Source of the DNA: CAVVFX01 sp963747535
Lineage (GTDB): Bacteria > Acidobacteriota > Terriglobia > Bryobacterales > Bryobacteraceae
Direction: 5' to 3'
NCBI GenBank assembly: GCA_963747535.1
Contig: CAVVFX010000007.1
Coordinates: 124,001 to 188,000, forward strand
Length of the DNA stretch: 64,000 nucleotides
The position numbers were made by a program, and so were the translations under genes. Under the pieces are notes generated by a model. It was not told the DNA's origin and made no database searches. It saw only the letters and a program-made list of their open reading frames with translations. Below, in pieces: positions 52,472-61,871 of this stretch; position 1 is the first letter of the stretch, and every line of letters starts with the position of its first letter.

Positions 52472-54421
52472 ATGATCTATCTTCCCGCCCAGGTCTGCCG
52501 CGATCTCGCGACGGCATCGCGGCGTGAGTGGCTGGAGACCAACGGTCTCGGCGGCTTCGCGTCGTCGACCATCACGGGTCTCAACACGCGGCGATATCAC
52601 GGCCTGTTGTGTGCGGCGCTCGAGCCTCCGACGAAACGATTTCTCCTCTTGTCCAAGCTCGAAGAAACTCTGGTCGTCGATGGCAGGCGTTACGAGCTGT
52701 CGGTGAATTTGTATCCGGGAACCGTGCATCCGGCGGGTTATCAATTCCAGGTGTCGTTTCGCAAGGAGCCGTTTCCGACTTTCGCCTGGCAGGTCGAGGA
52801 CATCGAGCTGAGCAAGCAGGTCTTTCTGGTGCACGACAGCAACACCGTGGTGGTGGAGTACTTTCTCCGCGCCCAGGGACCGGCGGTCAATCGGGACGTA
52901 AGGCTCGAAGTCCGGCCGCTGCTTGCTTTTCGCGGCTACCACGAACTGGCTCGCCGCAATGATTCTTTCCGCCGTGATTTTACGGCTTCCGACGGGCACG
53001 TGGAAATAACCCCTTATGACACGCTGCCAACGCTGCACTTCAGTCACGATGCTGTCGCCATCGAAAAATCCGGCGACTGGTATTTCAACTTTGAATACCA
53101 GCTGGAACGTGAGCGAGGCCTGGATCATGTGGAAGACCTGTTCCAGCCCTTCGTCCTGCACTTCGATGTGAATGCGCGTCCGCAAGCCGCGCTGATGGCC
53201 TCCCTGGAGCCGCGCGACATCGCGTCCGTTCCCGAGCTTCGCCAGGCTGAGATCGTGCGACGCAAGTCGGTGGGCGGGAAACTCGCCGCGGCTGCCGATC
53301 AATTCATCGTCAAGCGCGGCAGCGGCCATTCCATCATCGCAGGCTATCCGTGGTTCACGGATTGGGGCCGCGACACCATGATTTCACTTCCCGGGTTGAC
53401 GCTTTGTACGTCTCGCAGCGCGCTTGCCCGGGAAATTCTGGAGGAATTCTCCGCGTGGATCCAGGATGGTATGCTGCCCAACACCTTCCCCGATCAGGGT
53501 GAGCAGCCGCAGTACAACTCCGTGGATTCGGCGCTGTGGTATTTCGAAGCCGTCCGGGCCTACGCGGAGCTTACGGCCGATTACGACTGGATCTTCAGGA
53601 AGGTTTACGGCGCGTTAAGCGGGATCATCGACGCCTACATTCGCGGTACGCGCTACAACATCCGAGTCGACACGGACGGTTTAGTCCACGCCGGTGAAAG
53701 TGGAGTGGCGTTGACCTGGATGGATGCCCGGGTAAACGGCGTTCCCGTCACGCCGCGAAGCGGCAAGCCGGTCGAGATCCAGGCGCTCTGGTACAACGCG
53801 CTGCGCATTATGGAGTCGTTCGCCGCGCGGCAGGACAGCGTGCGAAAAGATTTCTACGCGTCCCTCGCGGAGTCCACACGCGCCGCGTTTCGATGCAGAT
53901 TCTGGAATGGGGCAGGGAACTGCCTGTTCGACGTGGTGGATGTCCAGGGTGCTGAACCAGGGCGGGGAAATGACGCTTCCATCCGTCCGAACCAGGTCTT
54001 CGCGATCAGCCTCACGCACAAGCTGCTCGAGCCGCCAGCTGCCCGGCACGTGCTCGAGGTGGTGGAGCGTGAACTGCTAACCCAGTTTGGCCTGCGCACG
54101 TTGTCGCCAAAGGATCCGCAGTATCGCGGGACCTACTCGGGTGATGTTGCCGGGCGGGATTCCGCCTATCACCAGGGTACGGTATGGCCTTGGCTGATGG
54201 GACCGTTTGTAGTGGCTCATTTCGATGCCCACGGAGGCGATGCAGCCGCACGCCAGCGCTGCCTGCAATGGTTATCTCCGTTACGGGAGTACCGGACGGG
54301 CGAGGGAATGGATCAGTTGCCGGAAGTCTTCGATGGCGATCCACCGCATCGACCGGGGGGTTGTCCGGCGCAGGCGTGGAGCCTGGCAACGATGATCCAG
54401 TCCTTTCTGAGGATATACTAG
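52472..54421 (+). CDS. Glycogen debranching enzyme (amylo-alpha-1,6-glucosidase family)
   Basis: A 649-aa enzyme. The N-terminal bacterial GDE domain has REWLETNGLGGFASSTITGL then NTRRYHGLL; the C-terminal six-hairpin-like domain has GYPWFTDWGRDTMISLPGL with the acidic catalytic candidate, LPNTFPDQGEQPQYNSVDSA, and GESGVALTWMDARVNGVPVT. It removes alpha-1,6 branches from glycogen. The start at 52472 is four bases after the dinB stop and gives the family N-terminus. The small membrane gene follows six bases downstream. Confidence 0.92.
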   Translation: MIYLPAQVCRDLATASRREWLETNGLGGFASSTITGLNTRRYHGLLCAALEPPTKRFLLLSKLEETLVVDGRRYELSVNLYPGTVHPAGYQFQVSFRKEPFPTFAWQVEDIELSKQVFLVHDSNTVVVEYFLRAQGPAVNRDVRLEVRPLLAFRGYHELARRNDSFRRDFTASDGHVEITPYDTLPTLHFSHDAVAIEKSGDWYFNFEYQLERERGLDHVEDLFQPFVLHFDVNARPQAALMASLEPRDIASVPELRQAEIVRRKSVGGKLAAAADQFIVKRGSGHSIIAGYPWFTDWGRDTMISLPGLTLCTSRSALAREILEEFSAWIQDGMLPNTFPDQGEQPQYNSVDSALWYFEAVRAYAELTADYDWIFRKVYGALSGIIDAYIRGTRYNIRVDTDGLVHAGESGVALTWMDARVNGVPVTPRSGKPVEIQALWYNALRIMESFAARQDSVRKDFYASLAESTRAAFRCRFWNGAGNCLFDVVDVQGAEPGRGNDASIRPNQVFAISLTHKLLEPPAARHVLEVVERELLTQFGLRTLSPKDPQYRGTYSGDVAGRDSAYHQGTVWPWLMGPFVVAHFDAHGGDAAARQRCLQWLSPLREYRTGEGMDQLPEVFDGDPPHRPGGCPAQAWSLATMIQSFLRIY

Positions 54422-54427
54422 ATACAC

Positions 54428-54658
54428 GTGATTGAAGACTCCCAGATTTGGCTGATAATCGGCGTAATTGTCGGTACAATCGCGGTGCTTGGTTTTATCG
54501 GCATCGTGGTGAATGCCTACATCACCAGCCGCCGATTGGCTAATGTCTTGAGTGATGTGGAAGAGATCATCCACGCTGATTTCAAGGCGCTGGAGGAGAA
54601 GATCGATGCGGCTTTGGCCCGCATCCGCGTCGCTGAAGCCAAGTCGAATCGCGAATGA
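54428..54658 (+). CDS. Small single-pass membrane protein with coiled-coil tail
   Basis: A 76-aa protein starting at GTG 54428. One N-terminal transmembrane helix (WLIIGVIVGTIAVLGFIGIV) is followed by a charged helical tail: SRRLANVLSDVEEIIHADFK, ALEEKIDAALARIRVAEAKS. It lies six bases after the debranching enzyme, so it is probably the last gene of that operon. No function recognised. Confidence 0.7.
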   Translation: MIEDSQIWLIIGVIVGTIAVLGFIGIVVNAYITSRRLANVLSDVEEIIHADFKALEEKIDAALARIRVAEAKSNRE

Positions 54659-54753
54659 ACGAATCCTGGAAGTCGTGGCTCCGGATATCGTTCCCCCTAA
54701 CCGCCCTCAGGTTCGCTAGAATTGAGATCAGCTAAAGATAAAGGAGCCAGCCA

Positions 54754-56140
54754 TTGTTTCGCCTGGATGCTGATCGCCCCGTCGAGTTTTGCGATGGACT
54801 GCGGAGACGTGATTTTCTGCACGCCGGCGCGCTCGCCGGACTCGGCCTCGGACTTACACGATTTCCTGGGCATGAAAGCCCAGGGCGCGGTTGCCGACAA
54901 GGACATGAACTGCATCATGCTGTTCCTGGTCGGCGGGCCGTCCCAACTCGACACCTGGGACATGAAGCCGAACGCGCCCGTCGGAAATTCGCGGGCCTTA
55001 CAAGCCCATCAAGACCAACGTCCCCGGCATCGAGATCTCCGAGAATTTTCCGCGCATGGCGAAGCAGGCCGACCAATACGCCATGATCCGCAGTTGCTAT
55101 CACACGGCCGCCGCGGTACACGACACGGGCCACCAGATGATGCAGACCGGCCGGCTGTTTCAGGGCGGCGTCGAGTATCCGCATATCGGCTGCGTGCTGA
55201 GCAAACTCAAAGGTCCGAACGGCGATGTGCCGGCGCACGTGCTGCTGCCCAAGCCCATCGGCAATACCGGCGGCAACATGCCGCACGGCCAGAACGCCGG
55301 ATTCCTGGGCAAGATGTACGATCCGTTCGTGCTGAACGCCGATCCGTCGGACCCCAATTTCAAGGTGCCCGATCATGCTGCCGCCCGATTACCTCACCGC
55401 GCTGCGGGTCGACCGCCGGCGGAACTGGCGGGAGATGGTGGATCACGTCGGTCAGCAAGTTCGAAACGTCGCAGGATGCGCGACTGCTCGATTCCACGTT
55501 CCATTCAGGCCTACACGCTGATGTCGTCGGAGAAGGCTCGCGCGGCTTTCGAGCTGGATAAGCGAGCCGGACGGACACGCGGGAGCGCTACGGGCAGAAT
55601 CGCTTCGGGCAGGGCTGCCTGCTGGCGCGGCGCCTGATCGAAGCGGGCGTGCGCTTCGTCACCGTCAACATGTTCGAGACGGTGTTCGACGAGATCACCT
55701 GGGACATTCACGGCTCCAAGCCGTTCAGCCCGATCAGTTGCTATCGCGACCTGGTGGGGCCGATGTTCGACATGGCTTATAGTCGTCGCTGCTCGGAGGA
55801 TCTGCAAGCAGCGCGGGCCTGCTCGACGAACACGATGGTGGTGGCGATGGGCGAGTTCGGACGGACGCCGAAGATCAATCCGGCGGGCGGCCGCGATCAT
55901 TGGCCGCAATGCTGGAGCGTGCTGATGGCCGGCGGACCGATCAAAGGCGGGCAGGTGATTGGCGCGTCGGACGATATCGGCGGCTCTCCCAAGGATCGCC
56001 CGACTTCGCCGGCGCAAATCGCAGCCACGATTTATCACGGGTTGGGAATCCCTCTGGATTTGGAATTGCCGGGCGCACAAGGCCGTCCGATTCCGCTGGT
56101 GGATCGCGGAGCCGAGCCGATCAAGGAGCTGTTTACGTGA
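54754..56140 (+). pseudogene. DUF1501 protein, repeatedly frameshifted
   Basis: From TTG 54754 (AAGGAG upstream) it begins with a Tat-like leader (DGLRRRDFLHAGALAGLGLG) and continues in other frames with MLFLVGGPSQLDTWDMKPNA, IKTNVPGIEISENFPRMAKQ, MMQTGRLFQGGVEYPHIGCV, VSKFETSQDARLLDSTFHS, then MRFVTVNMFETVFDEITWDI and TMVVAMGEFGRTPKINPAGG. Together these make a complete DUF1501 (sulfatase-like alkaline-phosphatase fold) protein, but at least six single-base changes break it. Between the breaks the residues look fully conserved. It is paired with the DUF1549/DUF1553 gene, its usual partner. Confidence 0.8.
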
Positions 56141-56206
56141 GGGCTGTACCACAGTCTTAGTCGGGCTCTGCAGGTGAGCCGCGTGCGCTGAACGCTGTCT
56201 TACGGC

Positions 56207-58619
56207 TTGCGCGTGGCTACGGCACCATTCGCCGCCGACCTGGCCATCCTGCCGCCCGTCACGCCGAACTGGCAGGGCCTGAGGCGCGGCATCAGCTACT
56301 GGCCGAAGCTACTGTGGCAGGACGCCAGGAAGATCTGCACCAGAGAGGTCAAATGGACCAGCTCAAATCCGGCCTTCGCGAAAGTGGATGCGACCGGCCT
56401 GGTAACACCGCTGGCGGACGGGGCCGTGACCATCACCGCAACTTCGCCGAGCGGCACCGCACATGCAACGGTGCGCGTCAGCCACATGAAGACGCCGTTT
56501 GTCTGGAGTTTTCGCAACGACGTCATCCCGGTGCTGACGAAGGCGGGATGCAATCAGGGAGCCTGCCACGGCGCGCTGGCCGGGAAGAACGGATTTAAGC
56601 TGACGCTCCGCGGCTACGATCCGGACGTCGATTACGATACGCTCACACGCCAGTCGATCGGCCGGCGGATTAATCTCTCCGATCCCGCAGCACAGCCTGA
56701 TGCTGATGAAGCCGTCGATGCGCATTCCGCACGGAGGCGGCACTCGCGGCTGGAGCCGAAGTCGCTGGAATATCGCGTGATCGCCGAATGGATCGCAGTC
56801 CGGAACGCCGCGTCCCGCCGATTCCGACCCGCAAATCACCGGGCTCGAAGTGTATCCCGCGGCCGCGACGCTCAAAGCCGGGCGCAGAGCAGCAGCTCGT
56901 GGTCGAGGCGCGAAATATTCGGACGGCAAGGTTCGGGACGTGACGCGCTGGGTGAAGTACTCCTCGAGCGATGAAGGCGTCGCCAGCGTGGACGACTTTG
57001 GACATGTGAAAATGAACGGCACCGGCGAGGCCGCGATTACGCTCTGGTATTCGAGCCGCGTACTCGTATTCGCGCTTGAGCGTGCCGTATCCAAACCAGA
57101 TCGACCCGAAAGTCTACACGGAGTTTCGGCGGCACAACTACATCGACGACCTGGTGATGGCCAAGTTGAAAGCACTGGATATCGCGCCGTCCCCGACTGG
57201 CGGACGATGCCACATTCCTGCGGCGGGCCTATCTGGATGCTACGGGCGTTCTTCCGCAGCCGGAAGAAGTGGAGGCGTTCCTCGCCGACAAGTCGCCCGG
57301 ATAAACGGGAGCAGCTGGTCGACGCGCTGCTGGCGCGCGAAGAGTTCGTCGATTATTGGGCGTATAAGTGGTCGGACCTGATGATGGTTTCGAGTAAGAA
57401 GTTACGGCCCAGCGCCATGTGGGATTTCTATAACTGGGTTCGCGAGAGCGTTAAACAAAACAAGCCCTGGGACAAGATGGTGCGCGAGATCTTTACGGCG
57501 CAGGGCGACACGCGCGAAAACGGCGCAGCTCAATTATTTCGTCCTGCACAAGGATCCCATCGATATCGCGGAGAACACCACGCTCGCGTTTATGGGACAG
57601 CGGCTCACTTGCGCGCGCTGCCACAATCATCCGCTGGAGAAATGGACGCAGAAGCAGTATTACGAATACGCAAATCTGTTCTCGCGCGTGGGCCTGAAGA
57701 ACGGTTCGCAGGATGGCGATGTCGTGGTGTTCGCTAAAATTTCCGGCGACATGAATCATCCGCGCTTAATGAAACCGCTGCCGCCTGCGCCTCTGGACGC
57801 GCCCACGATTCCGCTCGATTCCACCGTGGATCGGCGGCAGGCTTTTGCCGAATGGCTGACCAGTCCGCAGAACAAGCTCTTCGCGCGCGCCATGGTGAAT
57901 CGGGTCTGGGCCAACTTCATGGGCCGCGGGCTGGTCGACCCGGTGGACGATCTGCGAGCCACGAATCCGGCGTCGAATGAGGAGTTATTCGCCGCGCTCA
58001 CGCGATGATTTCGTGAAGAATGGCTACGACATCAAGCGGCTGATCCGGACCATCATGACTTCGGGCGTATATCAGCTTGCCTCGGACGCCAATGCGACCA
58101 ACAGCGGCGACAATAAGTATTACTCGAAATACATCGTCAAACGGCTGCCGGCGGAAGTGCTTTTGGACGCGATGTCGCAGGTGACCGGTGTAGCCATCGA
58201 AGTTTGCGAATTACCCGGCGGGGACGCGCGCCATGCAGCTGCCGGATACGCAGATCAAATCGGAATTTCTGACTTCGTTCGGACGACCGCCGCGCTTGGT
58301 GTGCGATGCGGCGGAACGGTCGTCCGAGCCTAACGTCGCGCAGGCTCTGCATGTAATCAACGGCGAGACACTGAATCAGAAGCTAAGCGACGCAACGGGC
58401 TATGCGGCGTCGGCAGTAAAGAAGGCGGTGCCGAACTCGAAGGCGCTCGACCATCTTTATCTGGCGGCTTACAGCCGGTATCCGTCGACAGCGGAGACCC
58501 GCCGTTGGCTCGACGTGCTGTGGAAGGCTGAGGGCGATACGCCGGATTCCAGGCAGAAGGCGCTCGAGGATTTGATGTGGGCCATGCTCACCAGCAAGGA
58601 GTTCCTGTTCAACTACTAA
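56207..58619 (+). pseudogene. DUF1549/DUF1553 cytochrome-like protein, repeatedly frameshifted
   Basis: Scattered over all three frames: a BIG2-like domain (VKWTSSNPAFAKVDATGL), a heme-type CNQGACHGALAGKNGF, LEPKSLEYRVIAEWIA, a second BIG2-like stretch (RWVKYSSSDEGVASVDDFGH), RRHNYIDDLVMAKLKALDIA, REEFVDYWAYKWSDLMMVSS, the CxxCH heme motif LTCARCHNHPLEKW, WLTSPQNKLFARAMVNRVWA, KRLPAEVLLDAMSQVTG, and LTSKEFLFNY at the end. This is the full planctomycete/acidobacterial DUF1549 plus DUF1553 order. About eight frame changes interrupt it. The start is unclear; 56207 is only the first usable frame. The partner gene just upstream shows the same damage. Confidence 0.8.
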
Positions 58620-58630
58620 CCCAACCCGTG

Positions 58631-58675
58631 GGGCAGACCATCGCTTTTCGTGGTCTGTCTGGCTGCGCAGCAGCA
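58631..58675 (+). repeat. Palindromic repeat family A, copy 5, reaching the WD40 leader
   Basis: Stem gggcagacca / tggtctgtct with loop tcgcttttcg, then the tail ggctgcgcag/cagc (58661-58674). It begins 12 bases after the DUF1553 stop and ends seven bases before the WD40 ATG. Read in that gene's frame it encodes VGQTIAFRGLSGCAA directly before the hydrophobic leader. Confidence 0.85.
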
Positions 58676-58681
58676 GTTGTC

Positions 58682-59584
58682 ATGGCGGCTCTAACTGCAT
58701 CCGCCGCCCAGCCAGTCCATCCGCAGATTGGCGCGCTCGCTTACCGTCCGGACGGCCGAATGCTGGCTGTCGGAACTTTCAAAACCGTGCGATTAGTCGA
58801 TCCCGCTACGGGCAAGACGATCGCGTCCCTCGACGGTGAGGCCGAGCACGTCAGGTCCCTGGCATTCTCTCCAGACGGCAAGTTACTCGCGGCCGCGGGG
58901 GGCTTTCCCGCGCAAAAGGGCGAGGTCAAAATCTGGGATGTCGACGAGCGAAAAGTGGTCGCAACCATTACCGGTCATCACGACTGCATCTACGCCGTCA
59001 CATTTTCGCCCGATGGAAAAACGCTGGCCACCGCGAGTTACGACAAGCTCATCAAAACGTGGAATCCTCAAACTGGTGAAGAGATCCGTACCCTGAAAGA
59101 CCATATCGACGCGGTCTACGATCTGGCCTTCACGCCTGACGGGAAGCGGTTGGTTTCGGTCTCCGCCGACCGGTCGGTGAAGGTCTGGAATCCGGCAACC
59201 GGTGAACGGCTCTACAGCATGAGCGAAGCTACGGACGGTCTCAACACGGTCGCGGTGGATCCTACGGGCAAACTGGTAGCGGCGGGCGGGTATGACAAGA
59301 GCATCCGGATCTGGACGCTTGGCGAAAAGAGCGCCACGTTGAGAATCTCGTTGATCGCTCACGAAGATGCTATCTTGCGCCTCAAGTTTTCTCCCGACGG
59401 AAAAACGCTGATCTCCACCGCTGCGGACAAATCGCTGCGGGCGTTTAAGGTCGACGATCTGAGCGAGATTAAATCTTACCCGGTGCAACCTGATTGGGTG
59501 CTGGCTCTGCGCTTTTCGCCGGATGGCCGAAAGTTCGCCGTCGGACGGTATGACGGGAGTTTGGAGTTCTACGATGCGCCGTAA
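58682..59584 (+). CDS. Secreted or envelope WD40-repeat protein
   Basis: A 300-aa beta-propeller with about seven WD40 blades; recurring motifs are SLAFSPDGKLLAAAGG, AVTFSPDGKTLATASYDKLI, DLAFTPDGKRLVSVSADRS and RLKFSPDGKTLISTAADKS. From ATG 58682 only a short leader (MAALTASAAQPVH) precedes the propeller. In the same frame upstream, sequence from the repeat plus AAAVV would extend it to a proper signal peptide starting at GTG 58627. It overlaps the next gene by 11 bases. It belongs to the DUF1501/DUF1549/PPC cluster, so polysaccharide- or envelope-related work is plausible. Confidence 0.85.
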   Translation: MAALTASAAQPVHPQIGALAYRPDGRMLAVGTFKTVRLVDPATGKTIASLDGEAEHVRSLAFSPDGKLLAAAGGFPAQKGEVKIWDVDERKVVATITGHHDCIYAVTFSPDGKTLATASYDKLIKTWNPQTGEEIRTLKDHIDAVYDLAFTPDGKRLVSVSADRSVKVWNPATGERLYSMSEATDGLNTVAVDPTGKLVAAGGYDKSIRIWTLGEKSATLRISLIAHEDAILRLKFSPDGKTLISTAADKSLRAFKVDDLSEIKSYPVQPDWVLALRFSPDGRKFAVGRYDGSLEFYDAP

Positions 59585-61871
59585 CATCAAGTTAGCCCTG
59601 GCATGGTTGGTTCCCATGATCGCGTGCGCGGCCAGTGCGCCCGAGGCTCTCATGGGGCCGCGGACGACGCCTCCCACGATCGCAACCGTTTCGCCTGTGG
59701 GCGCGCCACAGGGCGCGAAGACGACACTCAAGGTCGATGGCTCGAACCTGATGTCGGCGTCTGCAGCGTATTTCAGCCAGCCGGGGATTGAGGCGCGCAT
59801 CGTGAAGATCGACCGTTTGCCTGATCCGCCAGACAACCGTTTAGGATCGGCAGGTTTGAAGTCGACCATCGATCTGGGGCCGATGCCGCAGCGCAACGTG
59901 GTGACGTTGGAGGTTGACGTCGCGCCCGATGTCGAGTTAGGCCCGGTCTCTCTGCGCCTGCAAACGCCGCTCGGCTTGACCACTGTCGGCCGTTTCGTGG
60001 TCGAACCCAATTTCCCCGAGGCGAAAGACAAAGAGCCCAACGACGATCCGGAACACGCGGTGGAAGCGCCGGTTCCGTCCATCCTGGTCGGTGTGATCTC
60101 GAAGCCCGGCGACGTCGATTATTACAAGTTCACCGCGGCTGCGGGCGACAAAATCGTTTTCGAAAACGGCGGGATGCAGGCGGGGTCGGTCTTGCGTGCG
60201 GCAATTGCCATCCTGGATGCGAATCATAAAGCTGTCCACGAATTCAGCCCGCAGAATGAAAAGGGCATTTATGCTCACGAGTTTTCGAGCGGCGGAACTT
60301 ACTATCTCAAGATCGCCGATTTCGAAGAGGGCGGCAGCCCGCGCCATTTTTATCGCATCGTGATGGGTAAGCTGCCGATGGTGATCTCGGCATTCCCGTT
60401 GGGCCTGCAGCGCGGCGCAACCACAAGTCTCACGTTGCACGGCTGGAACCTGGCGTCGAACACAGTTCAGGTGAAGGGCGCGGACGAATTCTTGCGTCCC
60501 GAAGGATCGTTGAACAAGATCAAGCTGGCCGTCGGCAACGAGCCGGAGATCATGGCGCCGGAATCCGGATTGCAGACGGTGCCTGTGCCCGTCACCATCA
60601 ACGGCCGTTTAACGCAGGAACATCGCGACTTCCGGTTTCACGCCGTCAAAGGGCAGAATCTGATCATCGAGACCAATGCCGCCCGTCTGGGGTCGCCGCT
60701 CGATTCGGTGATCGAGATTCTGGATGCCGGCGGCAAACCAGTCGAACGAGCTACGATCCGTGCGATTCAAGAGAACTCTCTCACCCTGAACGATCGCGAT
60801 TCGATGCAGCCGGGGTTGCGCCTGCTGACCGTTACCGGCTTCACAGTCGGCGACTACATGATGGTCGGGAGTGAGATCGTGCGGGTGGCTATCACGCCGC
60901 ATGGGCCGGACGAGGATACTTTCTTCGAGTCCTTTGGCGGACAGCGGATCTCTTACTGCGATACCAGCGGGGAAGGCCATGCCATGGATTCTCCGATTTA
61001 CAAGGTGCAGATTCTGCCGCCGGGCGCTCACCCTCCTGCCAACGGATTACCGGTCGTCCACCTGATGTATCGCAACGACGACGGGGGGCCCGGCTACGGG
61101 AAGGATTCACTACTCCATTTCAGTGCGCCGGCGGATGGCGATTATGTGGTCCGGCTGAGCGATGTTCGCGGGCGCAAAAGTGATGGGCTCGCCTATCGCC
61201 TTACCATTCGTGCGCCGCGTCCGGACTATCTGTTGACGCTCAAAGACCCGATCCCCAACGTACCGGCGGGTGGGCGCGTTCCGGTGACCGTGATTGCGCC
61301 GCGTATGGAAGGTTACGCCGAGCCGATTCATTTGTCGATCAAGGATCTGCCGCGCGGCTTGCATGCGTCCGACGTCACCATTCCGCCCGGCGAGTTCAGC
61401 GGCACGATGGTGTTAAGCGCCGACGCAGATGCTAAGATCGACGGCGCGGTGCCGCTGATTGTGAAGGACGATAAGGGACGCGAAGCCAACCTTGACGATC
61501 GTCTGAAGTTGATCGCGATCACGACGCCGTCGGACATTCTCATGTTTGCAAAGACTCGTGAAGTGACGTTGACTCCGGGCAGCAAAGCTGAAATCACGGT
61601 TGATATCCAGCGCAACGGCGGCTATGCGGGACGTGTCCCGGTCGAGGTTCGAGACCTGCCGGAAGAGGTCGTGGTGGCCAATGTGGGACTCAACGGTGTG
61701 CTGATCAACGAGACCGAGAACACCCGCACGTTCACCATACAAGCGTTGGAGAACGCGCGTCCGGTGGAGCAGACGATCGTGGTGTCGGGGCGCGTGGAAA
61801 CGCGCGCGGCGGGTCAGGAGAATACTTTCGCCGGGGAACCGATCCGCGTGATCGTCAAGGCTGCGAAATAA
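59574..61871 (+). CDS. Secreted protein with pre-peptidase C-terminal-like (PPC) domains
   Basis: A 765-aa exported protein with signal peptide (MRRNIKLALAWLVPMIACAA). It begins with an IPT/TIG-like domain (TIATVSPVGAPQGAKTTLKV); then a first PPC domain (EPNDDPEHAVEAPVPSILVG, GDVDYYKFTAAAGDKIVFEN), further beta domains, and a second PPC-like part (DYVVRLSDVRGRKSDGLAYR). The C-terminal half is a series of immunoglobulin-like modules. No catalytic residues seen. The start overlaps the WD40 stop. It is convergent with the VCBS protein, whose stop codons overlap by 17 bp. Probably a cell-surface adhesive or carrier protein. Confidence 0.85.
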   Translation: MRRNIKLALAWLVPMIACAASAPEALMGPRTTPPTIATVSPVGAPQGAKTTLKVDGSNLMSASAAYFSQPGIEARIVKIDRLPDPPDNRLGSAGLKSTIDLGPMPQRNVVTLEVDVAPDVELGPVSLRLQTPLGLTTVGRFVVEPNFPEAKDKEPNDDPEHAVEAPVPSILVGVISKPGDVDYYKFTAAAGDKIVFENGGMQAGSVLRAAIAILDANHKAVHEFSPQNEKGIYAHEFSSGGTYYLKIADFEEGGSPRHFYRIVMGKLPMVISAFPLGLQRGATTSLTLHGWNLASNTVQVKGADEFLRPEGSLNKIKLAVGNEPEIMAPESGLQTVPVPVTINGRLTQEHRDFRFHAVKGQNLIIETNAARLGSPLDSVIEILDAGGKPVERATIRAIQENSLTLNDRDSMQPGLRLLTVTGFTVGDYMMVGSEIVRVAITPHGPDEDTFFESFGGQRISYCDTSGEGHAMDSPIYKVQILPPGAHPPANGLPVVHLMYRNDDGGPGYGKDSLLHFSAPADGDYVVRLSDVRGRKSDGLAYRLTIRAPRPDYLLTLKDPIPNVPAGGRVPVTVIAPRMEGYAEPIHLSIKDLPRGLHASDVTIPPGEFSGTMVLSADADAKIDGAVPLIVKDDKGREANLDDRLKLIAITTPSDILMFAKTREVTLTPGSKAEITVDIQRNGGYAGRVPVEVRDLPEEVVVANVGLNGVLINETENTRTFTIQALENARPVEQTIVVSGRVETRAAGQENTFAGEPIRVIVKAAK

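Noticed and set aside
52166..53329. A 387-codon open frame opposite dinB and the debranching enzyme
   Set aside because: The plus-strand genes have complete catalytic motifs across the region; the antisense frame has none.
58883..60082. A 399-codon open frame opposite the WD40 and PPC genes
   Set aside because: Antisense of two recognised genes; residue use is not protein-like.
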